Assembly: GCA_009712185.1 (NCBI GenBank) | Contig: WASQ01000059.1 | Location: forward strand, 10,227 to 72,632 | Reading direction: 5' to 3' | DNA length: 62,406 bases | DNA from: Telmatospirillum sp. | GTDB taxonomy: Bacteria > Pseudomonadota > Alphaproteobacteria > Rhodospirillales > Magnetospirillaceae | Part shown: in pieces, positions 20,955-28,995 of the stretch | How the letters are laid out: the number at the start of each line of letters is the position of its first letter | How positions within the stretch are numbered: the stretch's first letter is position 1 | Notes under the pieces: model-generated | Databases searched by the model: none | What the model was told of the DNA's origin: nothing | The model's input: the letters and a program-made list of their open reading frames with translations, nothing else | Translations under genes and position numbers: made by a program

Positions 20955-21365
20955 GTGGAGGACTTACAGGAGTTTGCCCGCCAGGTTTTCGAATCCCAGC
21001 CATTCAGCAGGCATATCGGGGCAGAGCTTTTGAGCTCGGGACCCGGGCATGCCGAAATCGGCGTGGTGATCGCGGACCATCTGAAGCAGCAGCATGGCTT
21101 CGTTCATGGCGGCGTCATCAGCTATCTGGCCGACAATTCGCTCACCTTTGCCGGGGGACTGGCACTGGGCAGCAACGCGCTGACCTCGGAATTCAAAATC
21201 AATTATCTGAAACCCGCCTCCGGATCGCGACTGGTCGCCCGTGCCAAGGCCAAGGGGGTTGGCAAACGGCAGGCCGTCTGTCTGTGCGAAATCTTCGCCA
21301 TCGCCGAGGGCGGGGAAACGCTGTGTGCCATCGCCCAGGGGACGGTCGTGTCCGTTTCGCAGTAG
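20955..21365 (+). CDS. PaaI-family hotdog thioesterase
   Basis: A 136-residue single hotdog domain protein. The motif HGGVISYLADNS at about 53-64 contains the conserved glycines and the Asp that aligns with the catalytic residue of PaaI thioesterases. These enzymes release CoA from aromatic or acyl thioesters and often act as housekeeping enzymes in degradation pathways. The start is a GTG with a good AGAGGAG ribosome site. It is convergent with the Rieske oxygenase gene. The substrate cannot be told from sequence. Confidence 0.88.
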   Translation: MEDLQEFARQVFESQPFSRHIGAELLSSGPGHAEIGVVIADHLKQQHGFVHGGVISYLADNSLTFAGGLALGSNALTSEFKINYLKPASGSRLVARAKAKGVGKRQAVCLCEIFAIAEGGETLCAIAQGTVVSVSQ

Positions 21366-21462
21366 GGCGCGGGCACAACGGTCGGATCGCCCGGAAGGGC
21401 CCGCATGGATGATGTTTTGCGAATGGGGCGGGAACTCCACCCCATTCCAAAATCCGGATTTG

Positions 21463-22617
21463 CTACACCGTTCCGGTCAGCGCCTGATCGACATTGCGCT
21501 GGAAAAGGGCAAGCAGTCCCTCCTCCAGCCCCAGCGTGTGATAGTCGTTGCCGCCATAGCGCAGACAGGTCTGCACATCCTCCGCGACGGCGAAGTCCTC
21601 AAGGTCGAACACCACATCATTGGTGTATTCGAACCGTTTCCGGAGCGCGGCCTGCCCTTCCTCCCCTTCGAAGTCAGCGGGCCGATACAGCATTTCGTGT
21701 GTCCAGATAGTGCGGTCGGGGGCCTCCGGATAGAAGATGTTAATGGAGACATAATCCGGATGCATGATGAAGAAGGCATTGGGAAACAGGGAATAGTAAA
21801 CCGACGCGTAGTCCAGAATCCGCCAGGAGGCGGAATCGGCCTCCAGCGCGTCCAGGATGTTGGCCCGCGCCGCCGCCAGACGGATGTGGGGCCCCTGTTC
21901 GAGATGGGCGATCACCCCTTTGCGAAACACTTTGGCAATGGTGTCCCGGTGCAGAAAAGGAACGTGGTAGCCCTCGAGATAGGTTTTCAGAAGCAGTTTC
22001 CAGTTGGCTTTCCGGGTGACGATATTCTTGCGGAAGCTGACCAGCCCGGCGATGTCGAAATGCTCCATATCCTGACCGATCTCTCCCAGATAGGCCGCGG
22101 GATCGAGAGAGGCGCCGGGCGTCGGGTGGATCCAGATCAGTCCCATATGTTCCCGGACCGGCAGTTCGGTCAGTCCGAAACGGCTGACGTCGAGATCGGG
22201 GAAATCATAGGCCTTGGTGATCGATCTCAGGCTGCCGTCCAGATCATAGACCCATCCGTGGAACGGGCAGACGACCGCCTTCAACCGGTCCTCCCGCCCC
22301 GTGCAGAGCCGGGCGCCCCGATGCCGGCACACGTTGAGGAAGGCGCGCAGGGCGCCATCGCGGCCGCGGACCACAATGAACGGAAAGCGGTCCCAGTCGG
22401 AACGCAGATAGGCCCCCGGTTCCCGGACATGCGAGGCATGACCGGCGACCATGGGATAGTTCCGGAACACGGTCGTCATCTCGCGATCCAGAATGCCCTC
22501 GTCGGTGTAATTGCGAACGGGAATCTGCACCACTTCGCCCAACATTTTCTGGTCTCGCCCCGTCTCGCGCAGGTCAAGCAGGGTCTTCAACGTCGCCACC
22601 TGGGTCTCATGCTTCAT
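21463..22617 (-). CDS. Rieske non-heme iron oxygenase, alpha subunit
   Basis: A 384-residue ring-hydroxylating-type oxygenase subunit. The Rieske cluster ligands are C97, H99, C117 and H120 (CRHRGARLC and CPFHGW). The catalytic iron site is in NWKLLLKTYLEGYHVPFLH, giving H218 and H223. It needs a reductase partner, which is not encoded nearby. The ATG at 22617 was chosen by position relative to family members; the frame continues open further upstream. Relatives act on aromatic acids or on quaternary amines such as carnitine and glycine betaine. The divergent beta-keto acid cleavage gene is compatible with a carnitine-like pathway, but the substrate is not determined. Confidence 0.9.
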   Translation of the reverse strand: MKHETQVATLKTLLDLRETGRDQKMLGEVVQIPVRNYTDEGILDREMTTVFRNYPMVAGHASHVREPGAYLRSDWDRFPFIVVRGRDGALRAFLNVCRHRGARLCTGREDRLKAVVCPFHGWVYDLDGSLRSITKAYDFPDLDVSRFGLTELPVREHMGLIWIHPTPGASLDPAAYLGEIGQDMEHFDIAGLVSFRKNIVTRKANWKLLLKTYLEGYHVPFLHRDTIAKVFRKGVIAHLEQGPHIRLAAARANILDALEADSASWRILDYASVYYSLFPNAFFIMHPDYVSINIFYPEAPDRTIWTHEMLYRPADFEGEEGQAALRKRFEYTNDVVFDLEDFAVAEDVQTCLRYGGNDYHTLGLEEGLLALFQRNVDQALTGTV

Positions 22618-22710
22618 CGTCACCCCCCGGAAATCAGTTCCCCGCAAGGAGGAACAGGTCATCTTCCAGGCTATTTGAATGGTGTAAAAATTGCCCGTCA
22701 AGATTGCATT

Positions 22711-22722
22711 TATCATATGATA
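22711..22722. promoter_or_regulatory. Palindrome in the divergent oxygenase/BKACE promoter region
   Basis: TATCATATGATA is a perfect 12-bp palindrome midway between the two divergent starts (22617 and 22778). It could be the operator of an unlinked regulator, and it could also overlap a -10 region. Confidence 0.4.
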
Positions 22723-22777
22723 GCCACCATTAGGTGAAGCCATCCCCGCTGAAACAAAAATGCCGGAAGGAGACTCC

Positions 22778-23713
22778 ATGGCGGCCAAGCAGACCAAGGT
22801 GATCATCACCTGCGCGATAACCGGTTCGATCCACACTCCGTCGATGTCGCCCCATCTGCCGATCACCCCCCGTCAGATCGCGACAGAGGCGATCGCGGCG
22901 GCCGAAGCCGGTGCGGCCATCGTCCATCTCCACGCCCGCCAGCCCGAAACCGGTCGCCCCTCCCAGGACCCGGAGCTGTTCCGCCAGTTCCTGCCGCAGA
23001 TCAAGGCGGCGTCCCCCGTGGTGATCAACCTGACAACGGGTGGAGGCGCCGGGATGACCCTTGAGGAACGCCTGCAACCCGCCTTGCTGCTGAAGCCCGA
23101 GGTGGCCTCTCTCAACATGGGATCGATGAATCTGGGGCTGTTCCCGATGCTGGACCGTCAGCGGTCCTACAAGCACGCCTGGGAGGAACCCTTTCTGGCG
23201 GGATCCGAGGACTTCGTCTTCCGCAACACCTTCCGCGACATCCGGACCATCCTGGAGGCCTGCGCCGACAATCAGTCGCGGTTCGAGATCGAATGCTATG
23301 ACATCGGCCATCTCTACACCGCCGCCCATTTCCTGGACCGGGGCATTCTGAAGCCGCCTCTGCTGATCCAGTCGGTTTTCGGCCTTCTGGGCGGGATCGG
23401 CCCGCACCCGGAGGACGTGCTCCAGATGCGCCGGACGGCGGACCGCCTGTTCGGCGACGCCTATTACTGGTCGGTCCTGGGGGCCGGGCGCAACCAGATG
23501 CCGATCGCGACTCTGGCCGCCACCATGGGCGGCAATGTCCGCGTGGGGCTGGAAGACTCGCTGTGGGACGGACCGGGGCGGCTGGCGCACAGCAACGCCG
23601 ATCAGGTCCGGCGCATCGTCACCATCCTGACGGCGCTCGGGCTGGACATCGCCACCCCCGACGAGGCGCGCGTCATGCTGGAGCTGAAAGGCCGGGACGC
23701 GGTCGCTTTCTGA
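22778..23713 (+). CDS. Beta-keto acid cleavage enzyme (BKACE, DUF849)
   Basis: A zinc-dependent TIM-barrel enzyme of 311 residues. Family members condense a beta-keto acid with acetyl-CoA and cleave it to acetoacetate plus a new CoA ester. Known substrates include 3-keto-5-aminohexanoate (Kce) and dehydrocarnitine. The N-terminal VIITCAITGS, VHLHAR with its metal-binding histidines, NLTTGGG and the C-terminal GGNVRVGLEDS are typical. The ATG at 22778 has a GGAAGGAG ribosome site, better than the ATG 18 bases upstream. It is divergent from the Rieske gene and is followed by two hairpins. The substrate is not predictable with confidence. Confidence 0.93.
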   Translation: MAAKQTKVIITCAITGSIHTPSMSPHLPITPRQIATEAIAAAEAGAAIVHLHARQPETGRPSQDPELFRQFLPQIKAASPVVINLTTGGGAGMTLEERLQPALLLKPEVASLNMGSMNLGLFPMLDRQRSYKHAWEEPFLAGSEDFVFRNTFRDIRTILEACADNQSRFEIECYDIGHLYTAAHFLDRGILKPPLLIQSVFGLLGGIGPHPEDVLQMRRTADRLFGDAYYWSVLGAGRNQMPIATLAATMGGNVRVGLEDSLWDGPGRLAHSNADQVRRIVTILTALGLDIATPDEARVMLELKGRDAVAF

Positions 23714-23745
23714 GCGGCCGGGTCGGACGGGGGGCAAACCGGGAG

Positions 23746-23783
23746 CGGCATTGGGTGGACGGTCCGCTGTCAACCCAATGCCG
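23746..23783 (+). terminator. 11-bp stem hairpin downstream of BKACE gene
   Basis: CGGCATTGGGT (23746-23756) pairs exactly with ACCCAATGCCG (23773-23783) around a 16-base loop. It is the first of two hairpins after the gene, about 30 bases past the stop. Confidence 0.55.
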
Positions 23784-23793
23784 ACACACCAAG

Positions 23794-23820
23794 GAGTCCC
23801 GTCCGATCCCGGGACTCTTT
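23794..23820 (+). terminator. Intrinsic terminator candidate for BKACE gene
   Basis: GAGTCCCG (23794-23801) and CGGGACTC (23810-23817) form an 8-bp stem followed at once by TTT. It probably ends the BKACE transcript. Confidence 0.6.
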
Positions 23821-24310
23821 GCATGTGGCGACGCCCCGCCTCCTGCGCAAGCGGCGCGCCAATGGAAGAACCGGTTTGATCACGCGCCGAGCCAAGGGAG
23901 GGAAGTCCAGGCCTTCAAAGAAAGAGGACGCACCACGCCCGTCAGGCTGCGGCAAAGCCGGTTTTCGAAAAATCCTCTCCGACAAAGAGGAGCGGCATTC
24001 GCCGTCCCTTCGCCAAAATTCAGACCGGCGGGATGAATACCGTTCCCTCATCGCCCATAGCAGTCGGCGATGTTCCGCACCTCCACCAAGGATGCCGGCA
24101 CCAGTTCAGCGCCCGGACGACCGATCAACCGTTCCATTTCCGCCGGGCAGCCACGGCTTGCCGACACCGCCATGCCCCGGCCGCCATGCCCCGGCCGCCA
24201 TGCCGGTCGTCCGTGCTTTAACCGCGTGAATGGCGCCCCGGACCGTAAGAAAACATCTATTCTGCGGCGGCGTCCGCTCCACCTCGGCTGGGGGGGCGCG
24301 ACCGTCCGCC
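23821..24310. other. Intergenic region with no recognisable gene
   Basis: Nearly 500 bases between the BKACE terminator and the FCD regulator. Frames on both strands are Arg/Pro-rich and do not resemble any family known to me. One minus-strand frame (from about 24051) has a run of Leu-Ala-Arg-Arg motifs but no ribosome site. A 14-bp repeat lies near 24167. Confidence 0.5.
24167..24204. repeat. 14-bp tandem repeat, 2.7 copies
   Basis: CCGCCATGCCCCGG at 24167 and 24181, followed by a partial copy CCGCCATGCC at 24195-24204. Confidence 0.8.
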
Positions 24311-25003
24311 TCAAAGGCCCAGGACCGTCTTGACGTCCACCCGCGCCCCGGCGCCGTCGCCGGTCAGCCGGAGCCGGCCTTCGACCTGGGTCAGATGTCG
24401 CTCCATCAGATGCGCGGCCATGTCGCCGTCCCCCTGTTCCAGGGCGTCGACAATGGCGCGGTGTTCGCCGATCCAGCAATCGCAGTCGGATCCGCCGCCG
24501 TAGACCGCCATCACCAGCGAGGACCGGGCCGTCAGCTCGCCCAGAAAATCCGTCAGGGTGGCGTTTCCGACGACCGCCGCGAGGAGAAGATGAAACTCGC
24601 CCGACAGGCGGATTTCCTCCTGCCGATCGCGTCTTTCATGGGCGTCGGCTTCCCGCGCCAGATGGTCGCGCAGGCGCCCCACGCCGTTTTGCCCCTGGCA
24701 TCCGGCGGCCGCCTCGCGCGCCAGGGCGGTTTCAATCAGGCGGCGCGCCTGAAAGACTTCACGCGCCTCGGCCACGGTCGGGCAGGAAACGAAGGCGCCC
24801 CTGTTCCGAAGCAGCGTCACCATGCGGTCGCGGGCCAGCGTCTGAAGCACCGAGCGGATCCGTGTCCGGCTGACGCAGAACAGACGGGCCAGTTGGTCCT
24901 CCACCAGCCGGGTGCCGGCGGGCAGGCGGCGTTCGGTGATCGCCTTGTGCAGAACCTCGCAGATCGCCTGCTCCGCCACTCCGGGGGTCTCGCGCGCTGT
25001 CAT
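24311..25003 (-). CDS. FCD-type GntR transcriptional regulator
   Basis: A 230-residue regulator of the FadR/GntR group. The N-terminal winged helix-turn-helix (RLVEDQLARLFCVSRTRIRSVL) is followed by an all-helical FCD domain. Candidate metal or ligand residues are in FHLLLAAVVGN and GEHRAIVDALEQGD, with the last His in ERHL. It lies directly after puuE (5 bases between the puuE stop and its ATG), so it belongs to the purine operon and most likely controls it. The palindrome between the two arms at 28915-28930 fits the TTGT-N2-ACAA type of site bound by many FCD regulators. A purine intermediate is a reasonable effector, by inference only. Confidence 0.9.
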   Translation of the reverse strand: MTARETPGVAEQAICEVLHKAITERRLPAGTRLVEDQLARLFCVSRTRIRSVLQTLARDRMVTLLRNRGAFVSCPTVAEAREVFQARRLIETALAREAAAGCQGQNGVGRLRDHLAREADAHERRDRQEEIRLSGEFHLLLAAVVGNATLTDFLGELTARSSLVMAVYGGGSDCDCWIGEHRAIVDALEQGDGDMAAHLMERHLTQVEGRLRLTGDGAGARVDVKTVLGL

Positions 25004-25008
25004 GGGTC

Positions 25009-25929
25009 TTATCCGGCGAAGGGATGGCGCGCGTGCCAATGGCGGGCGATGTCAACGCGCCGGCAGATCCAGACTTTGTCATGGCGCATCACATGGTCCA
25101 GGAACCGCCGCAATCCCTTGAAGCGTCCCGGGCGCCCGGCCAGCCGGCAATGCAACCCGACCGACATCATCCGGGGACAGCGCCCCCCCTCCTCATAAAG
25201 CACATCGAAGGCGTCGCGCAGATAGGTATGGAAATCGTCGCCAGTGTTGAAGCCCTGCGCCGTGCCGAATTTCATATCGTTGTTGTCGAGGGTATAGGGG
25301 ACGATCAGTTGCGGCCGTCCGGCCACGCTCTCCCAGTAAGGCAGATCGTCAGCGTAGGAATCGGCGTCATAAAGGAAGCCCCCTTCCTCCGCCACCAGCC
25401 GGCGCGTCTGGGGCGACACGCGGCCGGTATACCACCCCAGCGGCCGGCTTCCCGCGAGGCGGGTCAGGATGTCGATCGCGGCGCGCATATGGGCGCGCTC
25501 CACGCTTTCCCCGATCTCCTGATAGTCGATCCATTTCAATCCATGGCAGGCGATTTCATGCCCCGCCGCGACCAGCGCGGCGGCGGCGTCCGGATTGCGG
25601 GCCAGGGCTTCCGCGACCGCATAGACGGTGATCGGAATTCCGTAGTCCCCGAACAGGCGCAGCAGGCGCCAGAACCCCACCCGGCTGCCATATTCGTAGA
25701 CCGATTCCACCTCGATGTCACGCTGTCCGGCCAGGGACGGAATGCCCACGACCTCCTGCAGATAGCATTCGGATTCGGCGTCGCCATGCAGAATGTTGCG
25801 TTCGCCGCCCTCCTCATAGTTCAGGACGATCTGCAAGGCGAGGCGGGCGCCCCCCGGCCAGTCGGCGCAGGGCGGGGTCCGGCCATAGCCGATCATGTCG
25901 CGCGGGTAGATTGTCCCCATGTCCGTCAT
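25009..25929 (-). CDS. puuE: Allantoinase PuuE (polysaccharide deacetylase fold)
   Basis: A 306-residue enzyme of the PuuE type, a cofactor-light allantoinase unrelated to the amidohydrolase allantoinases. It opens the ring of allantoin to allantoate. The typical start YPRDMIGYGRTPPCADWPGG, the NYEEGGER segment, the AGHEIACHGLKW motif and YTGRVSPQTRRL are all present. Overall length fits the family. Two starts are possible (25929 and 25920); the first has a GGGGGC ribosome site. It is the fourth gene of the minus arm, after the importer genes and before the regulator. With the plus arm it completes the route from urate to allantoate. Confidence 0.93.
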   Translation of the reverse strand: MTDMGTIYPRDMIGYGRTPPCADWPGGARLALQIVLNYEEGGERNILHGDAESECYLQEVVGIPSLAGQRDIEVESVYEYGSRVGFWRLLRLFGDYGIPITVYAVAEALARNPDAAAALVAAGHEIACHGLKWIDYQEIGESVERAHMRAAIDILTRLAGSRPLGWYTGRVSPQTRRLVAEEGGFLYDADSYADDLPYWESVAGRPQLIVPYTLDNNDMKFGTAQGFNTGDDFHTYLRDAFDVLYEEGGRCPRMMSVGLHCRLAGRPGRFKGLRRFLDHVMRHDKVWICRRVDIARHWHARHPFAG

Positions 25930-26033
25930 CGCCGCCCCCTTTCCCGGATCCGCCTCCGACGCTGGTGGCCGGACCGATTTTTTCGTCTCACCGCTCTTTG
26001 GTCCCACCGCTCTCTGGTCTTAGGGGCCAACTA

Positions 26034-26804
26034 TCACAGCCCGGGCGCGCCCCGGGTGGCCCAGCGTGTCGAGCGCCGCTCGATCACCGAAAAAATACCG
26101 TACATGGCCACCCCCATGGCGGCAATGACCAGCAGGCCGGCAAAGACCAGGGGCATATTGAACCGCGATCCGGCCGACATCATGAGGTAGCCCATGCCCT
26201 TGTTCGAGGCGACGGTCTCACTCATCACGGAGCCCACGAAGGCCAGCGTCACCGCCACCTTGAGCGAGGCGAAAAAAAACGGCAGTGCGCGCGGAAACCC
26301 GACCTTGCGCAGGACATCGAGACGCGACGCGCCAAGAGATCGCAGAACGTCGCGCAGTTCGGGCTCCAGCGTCGCCAGCCCGGTCGCCACATTGACCACG
26401 ATGGGAAAAAAGGAAATCAGGAAGGCGGTCAGAATCGCGGGCAGGGTTCCTATGCCGAACCACATCACCAGAACCGGCACCACCGCCACCTTGGGAACGC
26501 TGTTGAACCCGATCAGGATCGGGTTTGCCGCGGCATAGATGGTCCTGGACGAGCCGACCAGCGAACCCAGCATGACGCCGAACAGAACCGCGATGACGAA
26601 GCCCGCCAGGGTGGTCAGCAAGGTCTGGAGGGCATGCATGCCGAGGGCGGCCCGGAACGTCCATCCGGCCGCGACGCTGGCCGACGGCGTCGGCAGGATG
26701 TAATCGGGCACATGCAGGCCCCTGACCGCCAGTTCCCAGACCAGGAACAGGCCGATGGTGGCGATCGCGGGCAGCAGCCGGCCCACCGGGAATTTTCTTG
26801 CCAT
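26034..26804 (-). CDS. ABC importer permease, NitT/TauT (SsuC-like) type
   Basis: An inner membrane permease of 256 residues with about six membrane helices. The cytoplasmic EAA-like loop is ELRDVLRSLGASRLDVLRKV, which docks the ATPase. The family moves nitrate, sulfonates, pyrimidine precursors and other small anions. Here the neighbours are purine genes, so a purine or its breakdown product is the probable cargo. It is 14 bases downstream of the ATPase gene and 104 bases upstream of puuE. Confidence 0.92.
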   Translation of the reverse strand: MARKFPVGRLLPAIATIGLFLVWELAVRGLHVPDYILPTPSASVAAGWTFRAALGMHALQTLLTTLAGFVIAVLFGVMLGSLVGSSRTIYAAANPILIGFNSVPKVAVVPVLVMWFGIGTLPAILTAFLISFFPIVVNVATGLATLEPELRDVLRSLGASRLDVLRKVGFPRALPFFFASLKVAVTLAFVGSVMSETVASNKGMGYLMMSAGSRFNMPLVFAGLLVIAAMGVAMYGIFSVIERRSTRWATRGAPGL

Positions 26805-26818
26805 GGGATGCTCCGTCC

Positions 26819-27676
26819 TCAGGCCGCGCGAACGCGGCGGATATGATCGCGCAACTCATGCACCAGCGCCGTGAATTCCGGCTGGTAGCAGCTTTCCTGG
26901 TCACGCGGCCGGGGCAGCGGATTGTCCCGTCTGAGCAGGATCCGGCCGGGACGCCGGCTCATCACATAGATCGTATCGGCCAGATAGGCCGCCTCGCGCA
27001 GGTCATGGGTCACCAGGATCACGGTGAAGGGCCGTTCCAGCCACAGCGACTGCAACACATCCCACAGCTCTTCCCGCGTGAAGGCGTCGAGCGCGCCGAA
27101 CGGCTCGTCCAGCATCAGAAGATCGGGTTCGTGGATCAGCGCGCGGCAAAGGCTCGCCCGCTGCTGCATACCCCCCGACAATTCCCAGGGGTGGCGGTCC
27201 TCGAAGCCGGCCAGTCCCACCTTGGCTAAGAGGGCACGGGCCCTTTCCGCGAACTCGCCCTTCCCCTTCTGCCACCGCCCCCGGAACGGCTGGACGATTT
27301 CGAGCGGCAGCAGAACATTGTCCAGAGTGGAGCGCCAGGGCAGCAATGTCGGGTTCTGGAACGCCATGCCGACGATCTTGAGCGGACCGGCAACCTCGCG
27401 GTCGTCAACGATGACGCTGCCGCTGGAAGGCGCCATCAGGCCGGAAACCAGTTTCAGGAGGGACGATTTGCCGCAGCCCGACGGGCCGACCACCGCCACG
27501 AACTCGCCCTTGGCGATCCGCAGGGAGGTCTCGGCCAGCGCGGCCGGAGTTCCCTCCTCCGCGGCCGGACGGCCGGTGGCGGCATAGGTCAATGTCACCC
27601 GGTCGAGGTCGACGAACCGCCGGTCGCGGTCCGCCCCCCCGCCGGCCCCGGCCCGACCGGCGGACACCGCCGTCAT
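26819..27676 (-). CDS. ABC importer ATP-binding protein, NitT/TauT type
   Basis: A 285-residue ATPase. Walker A is GPSGCGKSS, the Q-loop is MAFQNPTLLPW, the signature is LSGGMQQR and Walker B is LLMLDEPFGALD. The FQ-x4-LPW Q-loop is typical of nitrate/taurine-type importers. About 20 extra residues rich in Gly and Ala precede the domain, so a later start cannot be excluded. Its ATG overlaps the stop of the binding protein gene (ATGA), which shows tight coupling. Confidence 0.93.
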   Translation of the reverse strand: MTAVSAGRAGAGGGADRDRRFVDLDRVTLTYAATGRPAAEEGTPAALAETSLRIAKGEFVAVVGPSGCGKSSLLKLVSGLMAPSSGSVIVDDREVAGPLKIVGMAFQNPTLLPWRSTLDNVLLPLEIVQPFRGRWQKGKGEFAERARALLAKVGLAGFEDRHPWELSGGMQQRASLCRALIHEPDLLMLDEPFGALDAFTREELWDVLQSLWLERPFTVILVTHDLREAAYLADTIYVMSRRPGRILLRRDNPLPRPRDQESCYQPEFTALVHELRDHIRRVRAA

Positions 27677-28701
27677 GGCAGCGACCTTTCCGCCCGCGTG
27701 GGCAGATAGGCGTCCGTAAACACCTCCTCCACCGTGGGCGCCTTCGCGAGACCGAAGGCGTCGGAGAGCTGCTCGATGGATTTGGCAAGACGGTCGCGCC
27801 GGATCGCCCCCATGCCATTGGCCTTCACATCCGCGGTCAGAACGTTGTCGCGCAACACCATGTCGAGGCGCTCGCGTTCCAGGGCCGGATTGATGAGCGG
27901 ATCGCGGCGGCGCACCGCCTCGATGGCACCATCGGGATCGCGGATGGCCTCGCGCCAGCCCTTCACCAGGGCACGGGCGAAGCGGCGCAGGACATCGGGA
28001 TTGTGGGCCATCATCTCCGGCGAGGCGATCAGCGCGTTGCCATAGAAGGCCATGCCGAAATCGGAATAGCGGAACACCACCAGATCGTCGGGACGCACCC
28101 CCTGGGCCTTCAGATTGAGCAGACTGGTGAAATAGAATCCCGAGATGGCATCGACCTGCCCCCGGACCAGCATCGGTTCGCGCAACGGGGGATCCATCGA
28201 TTCCCAGTGGACCGTTCCGGCGGCCACCCCCGTCGCCCGGGCAAAGGCGGGAAACAGTTTGCGCGGCGCGTCGAACACCGGAGCCCCGATGGTCCGCCCC
28301 TCAAGATCCTTCGGCTTTTCGATGCCGCTTTTGCGGAAGGTGAACAGGGCGAACGGCGGCTGGTCATAAACGATGAAGAAGGCCTTCAGGGCCCGGTCCG
28401 GGTTGGCGGCATCGAACTCCACAAGGGAATTGAGGTCCGCGACGCCGATGTCATAGGCCCCGCCCGCCACCCGCGTGACGGCCCCGGCGGAGCCATTGCC
28501 GCTGTCGATCGTGACGGACAGTCCCTCGGCGGCGAAATATCCCTTGTCCTGGGCCAGCAGGAAGGGGGCCGCATTGCCTTCGAACTTCCAGTCCAGCGTG
28601 ACCTTCACCGAATCGGCGGCTGTCGCCGGAACGGCGGGCATCAGCGTCAGAACGGCCATCCCCAGGCCGGCCAGGAAGGATGTCAGGCGAAAACAGCTCA
28701 T
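27673..28701 (-). CDS. Periplasmic substrate-binding protein, NMT1/THI5-like
   Basis: The binding protein of the importer, 342 residues. A Sec signal peptide (MSCFRLTSFLAGLG, then a hydrophobic core) ends near AVPATAA. The mature protein begins DSVKVTLDWKFEGN, which resembles the THI5/NMT1 group that binds pyrimidine- or riboflavin-like heterocycles. The ATG at 28701 has an AAGGAG ribosome site and is preferred over an ATG 27 bases upstream. It is first in the minus arm and divergent from xdhA. The family and the neighbours together suggest a purine such as xanthine, urate or a related ring compound as ligand; this is inference. Confidence 0.92.
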   Translation of the reverse strand: MSCFRLTSFLAGLGMAVLTLMPAVPATAADSVKVTLDWKFEGNAAPFLLAQDKGYFAAEGLSVTIDSGNGSAGAVTRVAGGAYDIGVADLNSLVEFDAANPDRALKAFFIVYDQPPFALFTFRKSGIEKPKDLEGRTIGAPVFDAPRKLFPAFARATGVAAGTVHWESMDPPLREPMLVRGQVDAISGFYFTSLLNLKAQGVRPDDLVVFRYSDFGMAFYGNALIASPEMMAHNPDVLRRFARALVKGWREAIRDPDGAIEAVRRRDPLINPALERERLDMVLRDNVLTADVKANGMGAIRRDRLAKSIEQLSDAFGLAKAPTVEEVFTDAYLPTRAERSLP

Positions 28702-28914
28702 GGTCGTCGCTCCTTGAATATCGGTCATGACCGGTCCGGTCCCCCATCGCCGCTGCGCAGACGGCGGGACTATCCAGGCAAGCCGCGTGCCAAACCGAAG
28801 ATTGCCCGGATGCCGGGGGAGTCTTCCCCGACCAACAGAGCATAAAAACTAAGCAATATTACAAAATGCCTAAATTTTTACCATTCCTGCCCCGACAGCA
28901 GGCAATTGCACACA

Positions 28915-28930
28915 GGATTGTTGACAATCC
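28915..28930. promoter_or_regulatory. Palindrome, candidate operator of the purine operons
   Basis: GGATTGTTGACAATCC is a perfect inverted repeat (7-bp arms, 2-base centre) between the divergent importer and xdh genes. Its core TTGT-TG-ACAA fits the general TTGT-N2-ACAA form of FCD-type GntR sites. It also contains TTGACA (28922-28927), which could be a -35 box for xdhA, so a bound repressor would block RNA polymerase. The -10 partner 17 bases on (CGCCAT) is poor. Confidence 0.6.
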
Positions 28931-28995
28931 GTGCGGCACCGGGCGCCATTCGGGATGGCATGGAATTCGCAAGTTGGATCGGCGAGGATACCGTA

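Noticed and set aside
23770-24051. Minus-strand frame with Leu-Ala-Arg-Arg motifs
   Set aside because: No ribosome site, unnatural composition, and it crosses the terminator hairpin of the BKACE gene.
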